A stretch of 64,000 bases of DNA, taken from positions 48,836 through 112,835 of the forward strand of contig JANQMR010000022.1 of the NCBI GenBank assembly GCA_028279985.1. Reading direction: 5' to 3'. The notes under the pieces were generated by a model. That model did not search any database. It saw only the letters and a list, made by a program, of their open reading frames with translations, and was not told where the DNA came from. The position numbers and the translations under genes are program-made. Of this stretch, positions 1 to 8,364 are shown one piece after another; position 1 is the stretch's first letter, and each line of letters begins with the position of its first letter. This stretch comes from Woeseiaceae bacterium. Lineage in GTDB: Bacteria; Pseudomonadota; Gammaproteobacteria; Steroidobacterales; Woeseiaceae.

Positions 1-635
1 ATGATCGCATCGGCCGTCCGGTATTCGTTAAGCCATTTGGCGGCGGTCTTGGCGCCCACGCGCGGCACGCCGGGTATGTTGTCGGAGGTGTCGCCGACCA
101 GGGCCAGATAATCGACGATCTGCTCGGGCCAGACGTCGAACTTGGCCTTGACGCCGTCCCGGTCGAGCGTGCTGTTGCTCATCGTATTGACCAGGGTGAC
201 GCGTTCGTCGACGAGTTGCGCCATGTCCTTGTCGCTGGTCGATACCGTGACCCTGAGCTCCCGCTCGCCGCAGATTCGGCACAAGGTGCCGATGACGTCG
301 TCCGCTTCGACGCCTTCGACCCTGAGCAAGGGCAGTCCCATCGCGGTGACCGCCTCGATCAGCGGTTCGAGCTGGGCGCGGAGCTCGTCCGGCATCGGCG
401 GGCGGTTGGCCTTGTAGTCGGCATACAGCTCGTCGCGGAAGGTCTTGCCGGATGCGTCGAACACGACCGCCAGGCGTTCGGTCGCGTATTCGCGCCTGAG
501 CTTTGCGATCATCGTCAGCACGCCGTGCAGGGCGCCCGTCGGTTCGCCGTTTGCGTTGGTGAGCTTCGGCAGCGCGTGGAACGCCCGGTAGAGATACGAC
601 GAGCCGTCGATCAGCACCAGATCGGTGTCGGTCAT
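1..635 (-). CDS. polA: DNA polymerase I, N-terminal 5'-3' exonuclease part (partial)
   Basis: About 211 N-terminal residues are present; the gene runs off the left edge. They form the 5'-nuclease domain of Pol I, which removes RNA primers and flaps in Okazaki processing and repair. Visible signatures are a start of the form [20 protein letters not shown], the segment [19 protein letters not shown], the acidic metal-binding motifs [11 protein letters not shown] and [11 protein letters not shown], and the helix-hairpin-helix region [18 protein letters not shown]. The start is the ATG complementary to 633-635. lptM lies 52 bp upstream on the same strand, so the two may be cotranscribed. The polymerase domain is outside the window. 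Confidence 0.95.
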   Translation of the reverse strand, partial: MTDTDLVLIDGSSYLYRAFHALPKLTNANGEPTGALHGVLTMIAKLRREYATERLAVVFDASGKTFRDELYADYKANRPPMPDELRAQLEPLIEAVTAMGLPLLRVEGVEADDVIGTLCRICGERELRVTVSTSDKDMAQLVDERVTLVNTMSNSTLDRDGVKAKFDVWPEQIVDYLALVGDTSDNIPGVPRVGAKTAAKWLNEYRTADAI

Positions 636-687
636 CGCTGCGGCGCGATTAGGGCCTTTCGACGGTGGAAACCACTGTCAAAAGGCC

Positions 688-861
688 TCAAGGTTTGTCG
701 TCATCGTCTTCCTCATCCCGTTCCCGGTCGTTCTCGGACGCCGCGGGTGCGTCCACGCGAATGTGACTCGGGTTGTCCGGCAGGTACAGCGGGCCTTTCT
801 GGCCGCAGGCGGCCAGCATTCCGCTGGCGAGGATAAACAGCATCGCTACGATTCGTTTCAT
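688..861 (-). CDS. lptM: LptM (YifL)-type small outer-membrane lipoprotein
   Basis: A 57-residue lipoprotein. The signal peptide ends in the lipobox LAAC with the lipidated cysteine at about residue 19, followed at once by GQKGPLYLPD, the hallmark of the short YifL/LptM family. In E. coli LptM helps maturation of the LptDE lipopolysaccharide translocon. The tail is very acidic (ERDEEDDDDKP). The chosen start gives a normal signal peptide; a start 17 codons upstream would put an Arg-rich stretch before it. The gene usually sits beside lysA/dapF, so its place before polA is unusual. The family call is firm; the role is by homology. Confidence 0.85.
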   Translation of the reverse strand: MKRIVAMLFILASGMLAACGQKGPLYLPDNPSHIRVDAPAASENDRERDEEDDDDKP

Positions 862-1039
862 CGGAATGGCTTCGGAATGTCTTCGTCGATCAGGGTCAGC
901 GGCTGCGGCCATTATAAGTCCGTGAACGCACGCAACAAGGTCGAAGCTCGCTCATAGTCGGCGTGGCGGGCCGGTCCACGAACGCGACAAGTCTCCAACG
1001 TTCCGAACCCGAACCCGCAAGCGGCGGCGCCGATCGGCG

Positions 1040-1507
1040 TCAGTGCAGGCGATTTTGTTCGGCTTCGTGCTTCAGGCGCATCACGCGGCCCCGGCTGACG
1101 TACAGCAGATCGCTGATCTTCAATACCAGCGAATCTTCGTACTTGTCGAGATGACCGTCCGCGTAAGCGATCTGCCAGAGCAATGCCACGATTCGAGCCT
1201 TTTCCCGCTCGTCCAGGCTCTGATGCAGTTGATGGGTGAAGTCGTGCAGCGACACCGCTTCCTCCGCCGTTTCGCCGGCCAGGTTCACCAGTTCGGCCGC
1301 TTCATCCGGCGGCAGATCGAAGTGGCGTTCGATCAGCTTCAGTAGATGGTCGAACTCGGTCTCCTCGAAGACGTGATCCGCGCGGGCGACTTCGACCATC
1401 AGCACGGCCGTCGCCAGGCGCAGCGCGCCGTCGCGATCGGTTTCCGCCGTTGCGGATGCCGGCTCGCTGATGGCTACGACAACTCTCTCGAACAGGTGCT
1501 TGATCAT
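1040..1507 (-). CDS. TerB-like protein (COG4103 type)
   Basis: A 155-residue, all-helical soluble protein. Segments such as VEVARADHVFEETEFDHLL and LLWQIAYADGHLDKYEDSLV are the two acidic metal-binding repeats of the TerB/COG4103 fold. The family is named for tellurite resistance, but its general role is unknown and no other ter gene is adjacent. The ATG at 1505-1507 is preceded by two copies of a Shine-Dalgarno-like AAGGAACAAAA sequence 13 bp apart. A second TerB-like gene begins at 63617. The family assignment is likely; I cannot assign a function. Confidence 0.75.
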   Translation of the reverse strand: MIKHLFERVVVAISEPASATAETDRDGALRLATAVLMVEVARADHVFEETEFDHLLKLIERHFDLPPDEAAELVNLAGETAEEAVSLHDFTHQLHQSLDEREKARIVALLWQIAYADGHLDKYEDSLVLKISDLLYVSRGRVMRLKHEAEQNRLH

Positions 1508-1532
1508 TTTTGTTCCTTAATTTTGTTCCTTA
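1508..1532 (-). repeat. Duplicated ribosome-binding site of the TerB-like gene
   Basis: On the coding (minus) strand the 12-mer TAAGGAACAAAA occurs twice, 13 bp apart, directly upstream of the ATG at 1507. Each copy contains a purine-rich SD-like core; the copy nearer the ATG is at normal spacing. It looks like a small tandem duplication. Confidence 0.7.
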
Positions 1533-1689
1533 TCGTCCCGGCGAGATTCGAGCCTGACGCAGATCACAGACTACGGGCCGGTCGAATCGTTCCTCGATCG
1601 AATGTGAATAGAACCGGTCTCGAAATCGTTTCCGGCCGCGTGATCCCCAGCGGTCGCGAGGCCGGCGAGGGAACCGCAGGCCTCGATGT

Positions 1690-2883
1690 TCAGGTGTCTT
1701 CGGAGAGAATACCAGCGGCGATCTGCCGGTAGGCGTCGCGGAACGTCAGGCCCTGTTCCCGGACCAGGCGGTAAGCCGCCTCGGTGGCATACAGGCCGTC
1801 GTCCATCCGGATACGCTCGGGATTGAAACGCAGTCCTTCCAGCAGATAGGCCATGATGTCCACGCTGTCGACGGCGAGGTCGACGGCGCGAAACACCGGC
1901 GCCTTGAGCCGTTGCAGGTCGCGCTGATAACCCGACGGCAGCTTGGCGGTGATCATCAGCGCCTCGTCGAGGCAGGACTGCGCCGTGGCCTGCGAGGCGC
2001 GTATCAGCTCCAGCACGTCGGGGTTTCGTTTTTGCGGCATGATCGACGAGCCGGTCGTAACGTCCGCGGCCAGCGACACGTAACCGAACTCCTGGGTGTA
2101 GAACAGGAGCAGGTCGGATGCCATGCGCCCCAGGTCCTGCAGCAGCAGGGTGATCTCGAACAATAGGCCGCTTTCGGCCTTGCCGCGCGACAATTGTACC
2201 GCGGTGACCGGCCACTGCTTGCTGGCAAAACCCAGTTTGGCCGTGGTCATGTCCCGGTCCAGAGGCAAGCCGGGCGTGCCGTACCCCGCCGCGCTGCCGA
2301 GCGGGTTCTTGTCGATCCGCCTGCGTGCCGCCCGCAATCCCTGGACGGCGTCGGCCAGGGCCTCGTCGAAACCGCCGCACCACAAGGCGACTGTCGACGG
2401 CATCGCCTGTTGCATGTGCGTATAGCCGGGCAGGGCAAGCGCAGCTTGACGCTCGGCCAGTGCCGTCAAAGCCTTGCGTAACTGCTCGACACGCTCCGTC
2501 AGATGGTCCCCGGCGTCGAGCAGATACAGCCTGAGCGCGGTCAGCACCTGGTCGTTCCGCGAGCGACCGAGGTGCAATCTTGCGCCCGCTTCGCCGATTC
2601 GGTCCGTGAGCCGCGACTCGAGCGCCGTATGCACGTCTTCGTCCTCGAGCTCGATTTGCCACTCGCCCGCCTCGAACGAAGTCTCCAGCGCCGTGAGGCC
2701 GTCGCGGATCGCGGTGAGATCGTCGTCGCCGATCAGTCCTGTCGCGGCCAGCATCTCGGCATGTGCAATCGATCCGCGCACGTCGTATCTCACCAGGCGG
2801 GCGTCCAGTTCGTGGTCTTCGCCGGCCGTGTAACGCAACACGCGGTCGGCCAGCGGCAGGCCCTTGTCCCAGAGCCGGGTCAT
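1690..2883 (-). CDS. argH: Argininosuccinate lyase
   Basis: Splits argininosuccinate into arginine and fumarate, the last step of arginine synthesis; cytoplasmic homotetramer of the fumarase/aspartase superfamily. The 397-residue protein has the expected conserved blocks: LHLGRSRNDQ, PGYTHMQQAMP, the NPLGSAAGYGTP block, and the catalytic-loop signature GSSIMPQKRNPD. It is about 60 residues shorter than E. coli ArgH, but all core blocks are present and the end looks natural. Its ATG overlaps the argB stop as ATGA, so it is probably translationally coupled. It is the last gene of the minus-strand arginine operon. Confidence 0.96.
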   Translation of the reverse strand: MTRLWDKGLPLADRVLRYTAGEDHELDARLVRYDVRGSIAHAEMLAATGLIGDDDLTAIRDGLTALETSFEAGEWQIELEDEDVHTALESRLTDRIGEAGARLHLGRSRNDQVLTALRLYLLDAGDHLTERVEQLRKALTALAERQAALALPGYTHMQQAMPSTVALWCGGFDEALADAVQGLRAARRRIDKNPLGSAAGYGTPGLPLDRDMTTAKLGFASKQWPVTAVQLSRGKAESGLLFEITLLLQDLGRMASDLLLFYTQEFGYVSLAADVTTGSSIMPQKRNPDVLELIRASQATAQSCLDEALMITAKLPSGYQRDLQRLKAPVFRAVDLAVDSVDIMAYLLEGLRFNPERIRMDDGLYATEAAYRLVREQGLTFRDAYRQIAAGILSEDT

Positions 2884-3812
2884 TGATCGACCCCTTGCTG
2901 TTCGGCCGGCGTCAGCGCGGCGATGTCGCTGACGACCAGCGTGCCGGTCCCTTCGTTGGTGAAGACCTCGAGTAACAGGCTGTCCGCCAGCTTGTAAGAG
3001 ATCACGTGCACGCGCTTGACGCCGTCCGCCAGCGCCGCATCGATGGCGGCGGCTTTCGGCAACATGCCGTCGGCCAGCTTGCCGTCGGCCTCGAGCTTCG
3101 CCAGCGCCGCCCGGTCGATATAGCTGATGACCGACAAGGGATCGTCTATGTCTTCCAGTATGCCCGGCGCGCCGGTTGCCAGTATCAGCTTCTCGGCGTC
3201 GAGCTCGGCGGCGATCGCGGCGGCGACGGTGTCGGCGTTGATGTTGAGCAAGGTGCCCGACTCGTCACAGGACAGCGGGCTTACGACCGGCATCAGGCCG
3301 TTGTCGAGCTGCTTGCGCAGGATGTCGGCTTCCACTGCGTCGATGTCGCCGACGAAGCCGTAGTCCACCGGCGATTCGCCCCGGCGTTCCACCGGCGGCC
3401 GGCGGTGCGCGCGGATCAGCCCGGCGTCCACGCCGCTGATGCCGACGGCCGGAATCTTGAGGTCGCGGCAGGCGGCCAGGACACGGGTGTTGATCTGGCC
3501 GTTCAACACCATCGTCGCGACGTCCAGGGAACTTTCATCGGTGACCCGGCGCCCTTCGACGAAGGTCGTATCGACCCCCAGCGCGTTCGCCAGCGCCGTC
3601 GATTGGGGGCCGCCGCCGTGAATCAGCACGACCCGGATGCCCACCTGGTGCAGGATGCCGACCTGCTCCATCAGTGCGCGCGTTTGCTCGGCGTCGGCGA
3701 ACACCTCGCCGCCTGCCTTGAGCACGAACACCTTGCCCTTGAACAAGCGTATGTACGGCGCGGCGTGCTTGAGCGCCGATACGACGATGGCGCGGTCCCG
3801 CTGGGTAGTCAC
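2880..3812 (-). CDS. argB: N-acylglutamate kinase
   Basis: Phosphorylates N-acetylglutamate (possibly N-succinylglutamate here) in the second step of ornithine synthesis. The 310-residue protein belongs to the amino-acid kinase family: FVLKAGGEVFAD near the N-terminus, the glycine-rich VVLIHGGGPQS loop, GISGVDAGLIRA, and NINADTVAAAIA with a KLILAT strand. The start is taken as GTG at 3810-3812, forming a GTGA overlap with the argF' stop; a longer reading would run 63 codons into argF' with no family similarity. There is no C-terminal GNAT domain as in the bifunctional Xanthomonas synthase-kinase, so another gene must make the acylglutamate. Confidence 0.94.
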   Translation of the reverse strand: MTTQRDRAIVVSALKHAAPYIRLFKGKVFVLKAGGEVFADAEQTRALMEQVGILHQVGIRVVLIHGGGPQSTALANALGVDTTFVEGRRVTDESSLDVATMVLNGQINTRVLAACRDLKIPAVGISGVDAGLIRAHRRPPVERRGESPVDYGFVGDIDAVEADILRKQLDNGLMPVVSPLSCDESGTLLNINADTVAAAIAAELDAEKLILATGAPGILEDIDDPLSVISYIDRAALAKLEADGKLADGMLPKAAAIDAALADGVKRVHVISYKLADSLLLEVFTNEGTGTLVVSDIAALTPAEQQGVDQ

Positions 3813-4816
3813 GATTCGGCGCCCAGCATCTGATGCAACACCGCCATTTGCGCCAGCATGCGATTGCGGGCCTCGTGGATCACGATGCTTCGCGGCCCGT
3901 CGAGAACGGCCTCGCTGACCACGACGCCGCGGCGAACGGGCAGGCAATGCATGAAACGACAGTCCTTCCTGGCGTTGTCGAACCAGGGTTCGTCCACGCA
4001 CCAGTCGTCCAGCGCGTTCCTGAGCTCCTGGTCGTTGAGCCGGTCGCCGTAATGGCGGGTCGAGGCCCAGGACTTGGCGTATATGACATGGGCGTCCTGC
4101 ATGGCGGCGACACGGTCGTCGGTTTCGGTGATCGAGCCGCCCGAGGCTTCCGCGGCGGATTTCGCCTTGGTCGTGACCGGCTCCGGTAGTTCGAAACCTT
4201 CCGGGCGTAACACGGTGACGTCCATGCCGCGTCGTGCGGCCGTGTACAAGGTCGACGCCGGGACTGCCAGTGGCAACGCTTTCGGATGATACGCCCAGCT
4301 CAGCACGAACTTGCCGCCGTTCGCCGGGATGTCGTAGTCGTCCAGGGTCTTCCAGTCGGCGAGGTTCTGGCAGGGGTGTCCGATTGCCGATTCCATGTTG
4401 ATGTACGGCGTGTCGACCAGCTCGACCAGCGACTCGAACTCGGCATCGGCCAGGTCGCGGTCGAGGTTCTTGCGCTCGGCGAATGCGCGGATGCCGATCG
4501 CGTCGCCGTAGGATGCGATCACCGGCACGGCCTCGCGAATGTGCTCCGCGGCGGCGCCGTCCATGACGATTCCGGGCCGGGTTTCCAGCCCGTGGATCGA
4601 CATGTCGGGCGAGATGACGAAAGAGCCGCCGCCCAAGCGGGTCATCGCCGCCTGGAAAGACGCGAGGGTTCTGAGCGACGGGCTCAGGAACAACAGCGAC
4701 AATACCTTGCCGCGCAGCGCCGTGGGCTCCGGCCGCTCGTCCAGGCGCCCGGCCAGCGCAAGCAGGGCTTCGAGTTCTTCGGTGCTGAAATCGGCTAGGT
4801 CGTTGAAGGCTTTCAT
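3809..4816 (-). CDS. argF': N-acylornithine carbamoyltransferase, predicted N-succinylornithine-specific
   Basis: Carbamoylates N-acylated ornithine instead of free ornithine. The 335-residue protein has the carbamoyl-phosphate loop SPSLRT, the HPCQNLAD block and the HCLPVRR motif. It resembles Xanthomonas acetylornithine (AOTCase) and Bacteroides succinylornithine (SOTCase) enzymes, not classical ArgF. The specificity residue is Glu92 in X. campestris AOTCase (context MDGDTEEH) and Pro90 in B. fragilis SOTCase (MDGDKPEH). Here the context is MDGAAAEH, giving Ala90. As I recall, Glu92 to Ala, Ser, Val or Pro was shown to turn AOTCase into SOTCase, so succinylornithine is the predicted substrate. 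A series of 13-bp tandem repeats precedes the ATG. Confidence 0.93.
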   Translation of the reverse strand: MKAFNDLADFSTEELEALLALAGRLDERPEPTALRGKVLSLLFLSPSLRTLASFQAAMTRLGGGSFVISPDMSIHGLETRPGIVMDGAAAEHIREAVPVIASYGDAIGIRAFAERKNLDRDLADAEFESLVELVDTPYINMESAIGHPCQNLADWKTLDDYDIPANGGKFVLSWAYHPKALPLAVPASTLYTAARRGMDVTVLRPEGFELPEPVTTKAKSAAEASGGSITETDDRVAAMQDAHVIYAKSWASTRHYGDRLNDQELRNALDDWCVDEPWFDNARKDCRFMHCLPVRRGVVVSEAVLDGPRSIVIHEARNRMLAQMAVLHQMLGAES

Positions 4817-4818
4817 TG

Positions 4819-4890
4819 TGGGTCTCTACGAATTTCTATGGGGGATTTCTATGGAGGATTTCTATGGGGAATCTCTACGGGGAATCTCTA
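4819..4890 (-). repeat. 13-bp tandem repeats directly upstream of argF'
   Basis: On the coding strand, TAGAGATTCCCCG/TAGAAATCCCCCA-type units recur with TAG at exact 13-bp spacing four times (plus-strand CTA at 4849, 4862, 4875, 4888), then a 10-bp unit (4836) and a last partial unit (4826). The array occupies the leader just before the argF' ATG, where the SD should be. No good SD is visible. Confidence 0.85.
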
Positions 4891-4965
4891 ATGGCGGTCT
4901 CTTTGCGCAGGTCCGGTTGGATCGTTCTCGTCGAGCGGGCCTCGCCCTTGGCTCATGTATCTGGC

Positions 4966-6153
4966 TCATGCATCGGCCGGCGGTATCGACTCGAGTGCTT
5001 GGGCCAGGTGTTCGACGTGCCCGGACGCGAGCACCAGCGGCGCGAGGATGCGAACGACGTTCGGGTCCGCGCTGGTACCGGTCAGGATGTCGTGTTCGAG
5101 CAGGGCGTCGCGAACCTCGCGCGCCGGCCGGTCGCAGACCAGCCCGAGCAACAGGCCCGAGCCCTGTATCTTCCGGACCGGGCCGGTGACGCAGTGCTCG
5201 CGAATCTGGATCTCGCGTTCGCGGACATTGCCGAGCAAGGCCTCGGACTCGATCGCTTCGAGCACGGCCACGATCGCCGCCGCCGCCAGCGGTCCACCGC
5301 CGAAAGTCGTGCCGAGCGAACCCGGCCCGAAATGCGCGGCCACCGGTTCGCCGCAGAGCACGGCGCCCGCCGGGATGCCGCCGCCCAAGGACTTCGCGCT
5401 GGTGAGGACGTCGGGGACGATGCCCTGGGTCTGGACCGCGAAATACTGGCCCGACCGGCCGATGCCCGACTGAACTTCGTCGGCGATCAGCAGCGCGCCG
5501 TGACGGCGGGTTTGTTCGCGCAGGCATTCTAGAAATCCGGTCGCGAGGTCGTAGGCGCCGGCGACGCCTTGTACCGGCTCGACGATGACACCGGCGACGT
5601 CGTCCTGAATCATCTCGATTGCCTGGCCTACGTCGTCGCGCGGAATGAAATCCACGTCGAAGGGTTTTGCCGGAAAGCCGTACCAGCCGTCGCTGTTCCA
5701 GGTGACGGCGCCGGCGGCGGCGGTGCGGCCGTGGAAACCGTGTGCGATCGCCAGGACTTTGCGGCGGCCCGTTGCGACACAGGCCATGCGCAGGGCGTTC
5801 TCATTCGCCTCGGCGCCCGAGTTGACGAAAAATGCGCGGGTCAATCCTTCCGGAGCCGCGGCCACCAGCTTTTCCGCTGCCGTTGCGCGGACATCGAGCG
5901 CAACGGCATTGCTCTGAAACAGCAGGTTCCCGCTCTGTCTGCGAATGGCCTCGACCAGCCGCGGATGACCGTAACCGAGCGCGGCGACGGCGTGGCCGCC
6001 GTAAAGATCCAGGATTCTTCGGCCGTCGTCGGTGATGATGTCGCAACCCGCCGCGCGAACCGGCACGAACGGCAAATGTCCGTACACCGGCAGCATCGAC
6101 GCGGCTTCCCGGTCGCGCGGGTGTCTTGTCGTCGTTTCTGTTATCGCATCCAT
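4966..6153 (-). CDS. argD: N-acylornithine aminotransferase
   Basis: PLP-dependent class III aminotransferase that converts N-acyl-glutamate semialdehyde and glutamate to N-acylornithine and 2-oxoglutarate. The 395-residue protein has the expected landmarks: LDLYGGHAVAALGYGHP, FFVNSGAEANENALRMA, HGFHGRT, the LIADEVQSGIGRSG aspartate motif and the PLP-lysine context LTSAKSLGGGIPAG. It lies between argC (28 bp upstream) and argF' (about 150 bp downstream) on the minus strand. The ATG sits in a 12-bp tandem repeat containing several ATG triplets. The acyl group (acetyl or succinyl) cannot be read from this sequence. Confidence 0.93.
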   Translation of the reverse strand: MDAITETTTRHPRDREAASMLPVYGHLPFVPVRAAGCDIITDDGRRILDLYGGHAVAALGYGHPRLVEAIRRQSGNLLFQSNAVALDVRATAAEKLVAAAPEGLTRAFFVNSGAEANENALRMACVATGRRKVLAIAHGFHGRTAAAGAVTWNSDGWYGFPAKPFDVDFIPRDDVGQAIEMIQDDVAGVIVEPVQGVAGAYDLATGFLECLREQTRRHGALLIADEVQSGIGRSGQYFAVQTQGIVPDVLTSAKSLGGGIPAGAVLCGEPVAAHFGPGSLGTTFGGGPLAAAAIVAVLEAIESEALLGNVREREIQIREHCVTGPVRKIQGSGLLLGLVCDRPAREVRDALLEHDILTGTSADPNVVRILAPLVLASGHVEHLAQALESIPPADA

Positions 6154-6177
6154 TGTCGCATCATCTGTCGCAGGTAT
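6142..6177 (-). repeat. 12-bp tandem repeats over the argD start codon
   Basis: Three 12-bp units of the form (C/A)TGCGACANATG on the coding strand cover the argD start and its ribosome-binding region; the shared TGCGA core recurs at exact 12-bp spacing (plus-strand positions about 6142, 6154, 6166). The duplication multiplies ATG triplets around the true start at 6151-6153. Confidence 0.65.
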
Positions 6178-6181
6178 CCCG

Positions 6182-7312
6182 TCAGGTCCATGCCGGCGCG
6201 GGCGCGGTCAGGCCCGCGGTCTCCGGAAGCCGCCACAGGCGGTTCATCCACTGGATCGCGCCGCCGGCGGCGCCCTTGACGAGATTGTCGATCGCGCACA
6301 TGACGACTGCCGTCGTGTCGTTTTTCGCAAGCCCGATTTGTGCGTGGTTGCTGGCGACGACGTTCTTGAGTTTCGGACTGCCGTCTACGATGTCGACGAA
6401 CGGCGCGTCGGCGTAGTAGTCCTCGAAAATCCGCCGTAGCGCTTCGACCGGCTCATCGGACATGACCTGTAGCGTCACGAATATGCCGCGAGCGAACGGG
6501 CCCGAATGGGGCACGAAATTGAGCGTCCAGTCCCTGCCGGTCGCAGCCTTTGCAAGCGCCAGGATCTCGGGCGCGTGGCGATGCGCGAGCGGCTTGTACG
6601 CGTACAGGTTGCTGTGCCTTTCGGGGTGATGGGTGCCGGCTTGAGGGCTGCGGCCGGACCCGGTGCTGCCCGTGATTCCGGTGACGAAAAAACGACTGTC
6701 GGTGACGCCGGCGTCGAGCAGCGGAACCGCGGCAAGCAATACCGCGGTAGCGAAGCAACCGGGATTACCCGCATGCCGCGCCGTCACCTCGGGAACGTGT
6801 TCCGGAACACCCGACTGAAACGCCTCGAGCAGCGTCGGTGCACCGTGGCCGGCGCCGTATACCGCCTCGTAAGCCTTCCGGTCCGGAAAACGAAAGTCGG
6901 CGGAAGCGTCGACGACGTGCACGTCCAGATCGCGGGCGGCGCTTTGCTCCAGCAGCGCCGCGACCATTGCCGCCGACGCGCCGTGCGGCGCGGCCGAGAA
7001 CACGGCCAGCGCGGAACCGCGTTCGAGCGGTTCCAGCCAATCCTCGTGCGCCGCGAAACAGGCGTCGCCGTAAACGCCCGCCAGGTGAGGGAAGTTTGCG
7101 GCGATCGTGCTGCCGGCGCGGCTTTCGGAAACCGCCGCAACGAGCTCGAGCGTCGGATGCCCGGCAATCAAGCGCAACAATTCGCCGCCGACGTAACCCG
7201 TGGCGCCCAATACCGCCGTCGGAATAGTCGCGGGAATTGTCGCAGGCGTCGCCGTCACATCGCCGCCGCGACCGCTTGCGCTAGACGCGGTTGTCGGGAC
7301 GGCGGGCGTCAC
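6182..7312 (-). CDS. argC: N-acyl-gamma-glutamyl-phosphate reductase
   Basis: NADPH-dependent reduction of N-acylglutamyl phosphate to the semialdehyde. The Rossmann start TAVLGATGYVGGELLRL is followed by VVDASADFRF and the catalytic-cysteine segment GNPGCFATA, then GSTGSGRSPQAG. The start is taken as GTG at 7310-7312, making a GTGA overlap with the upstream gene. A second GTG at 7256-7258 would remove 18 residues and is also possible. The extra N-terminus is low-complexity (TPATIPATIPTA) and encoded by 12-bp repeats, so the shorter form may be the real one. It is part of the arginine operon. Confidence 0.93.
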   Translation of the reverse strand: MTPAVPTTASSASGRGGDVTATPATIPATIPTAVLGATGYVGGELLRLIAGHPTLELVAAVSESRAGSTIAANFPHLAGVYGDACFAAHEDWLEPLERGSALAVFSAAPHGASAAMVAALLEQSAARDLDVHVVDASADFRFPDRKAYEAVYGAGHGAPTLLEAFQSGVPEHVPEVTARHAGNPGCFATAVLLAAVPLLDAGVTDSRFFVTGITGSTGSGRSPQAGTHHPERHSNLYAYKPLAHRHAPEILALAKAATGRDWTLNFVPHSGPFARGIFVTLQVMSDEPVEALRRIFEDYYADAPFVDIVDGSPKLKNVVASNHAQIGLAKNDTTAVVMCAIDNLVKGAAGGAIQWMNRLWRLPETAGLTAPAPAWT

Positions 7313-8364
7313 GCGACCGCTCCGGGCAACAGCGTCGCAATGTGGTCGCCTAGCGCGACGCCATGGGTCAGCGCATTGATACCGCGCAGGCTCGTCCGCT
7401 CGGCGATCTGATCGACGCCAACCGCGTTGTCCGTCGCAGGCCCCGTCACGACCGCGGGCTCTATGCCGTATTGCTCGCGCAGGATTTTCGCGCCGCCCCA
7501 CGCTGCGACCGGGTCGTTGGCGCACAGCACGACCACGGTGAGCGCCCGTCGTATCGCCTCGTCCTGGAGTATCGCCTCGACACCGTAGGCGCCCAGCAAA
7601 CCGTCGCCGAGCTCCAGCACGATCACGTCCGGTTTGGACTCGGACAGCCGGGTCAGCAGGGACCGGGTCAGCGCGGGGCCGTTGTCGGCCGTCGTCGTGA
7701 CGACGCCAAGGTCCGAGAAAATCATCGTATCGGTCGCACCCGCGTCTTCCATCGCCAGGATATCGCGCCGCAGCGACACGCCGGTGGCCTTGCACGCGGA
7801 CACGGTATGACCGAGGTGCCTGAGCCTGCCGACGATCGCGCAGGCCGCGGCAGTCTTGCCGGAGTCCATGCAGGTGCCCGCCAGCGCAATCACCGGTACG
7901 TCACGCGTGTCGATGGCCGCCTGCCGGTCGAAGGCCTCGCGCCCGGCTTTGGCCGGCACCCCGATGCGTTCGCCGAGGTACGGGAAATGCAAAACGGCGC
8001 CCAGCACTTCGCAGTCGAACGGCGGCCCGACATCCGGATTGGCCGAGTCGCAGACGCCCATGACGCCGCCGATGTTCAGGAGTTGGATCGTGTCGCCTAC
8101 GTCCAGTTTCGTCGGCAGATAACCGGAGTAACCCAGCAGCGCCTTGCGGTGGCCCAGCGCGCCGACGACGACATCGCCCTGTGTGACGGTCGCCATGCGT
8201 CCCGACGTCAGTTCGAGTTGGTTGTAACGCGTCTTGTTGTTCTTGACCCGCGCCGCGACCAGCACGCCTTCCTCGCAGGGGATGTCCGGCGACAAGCGGA
8301 GTTCGTGCCCGAGGTCCGCGTGTTGTGCGACGGATGCGACTTTGTCGACCAGGACCGTTTTCAT
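7309..8364 (-). CDS. P-loop NTPase of unknown function in the arginine operon
   Basis: A 351-residue protein, coupled by overlaps to argG (ATGA) and argC (GTGA). The C-terminal two thirds is a dethiobiotin-synthetase/CobB-like P-loop domain: Walker A is ALAGTCMDSGKTAAA, followed by VSACKATGVSLRRDI and the strand DVIVLELGDGLLGAYG. The N-terminal ~130 residues are a beta-rich domain (NNKTRYNQLELTSGRMATV) that I do not recognise. In Bacteroidetes arginine clusters, as I recall, a GNAT acyltransferase and an M20 deacylase accompany these genes; neither is here, and this gene occupies a comparable slot. It is not a known arginine enzyme; a regulatory or acyl-transfer-related role would be speculation. 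Confidence 0.8.
   Translation of the reverse strand: MKTVLVDKVASVAQHADLGHELRLSPDIPCEEGVLVAARVKNNKTRYNQLELTSGRMATVTQGDVVVGALGHRKALLGYSGYLPTKLDVGDTIQLLNIGGVMGVCDSANPDVGPPFDCEVLGAVLHFPYLGERIGVPAKAGREAFDRQAAIDTRDVPVIALAGTCMDSGKTAAACAIVGRLRHLGHTVSACKATGVSLRRDILAMEDAGATDTMIFSDLGVVTTTADNGPALTRSLLTRLSESKPDVIVLELGDGLLGAYGVEAILQDEAIRRALTVVVLCANDPVAAWGGAKILREQYGIEPAVVTGPATDNAVGVDQIAERTSLRGINALTHGVALGDHIATLLPGAVA

Noticed and set aside
1690..2883. argH as a truncated pseudogene because it is only 397 residues
   Set aside because: All catalytic blocks are present and the end is natural; shorter ArgH forms exist.
6182..7795. argC with a ~160-residue N-terminal extension
   Set aside because: The extension overlaps the P-loop gene in another frame and has no similarity; the GTGA junction gives a natural start.
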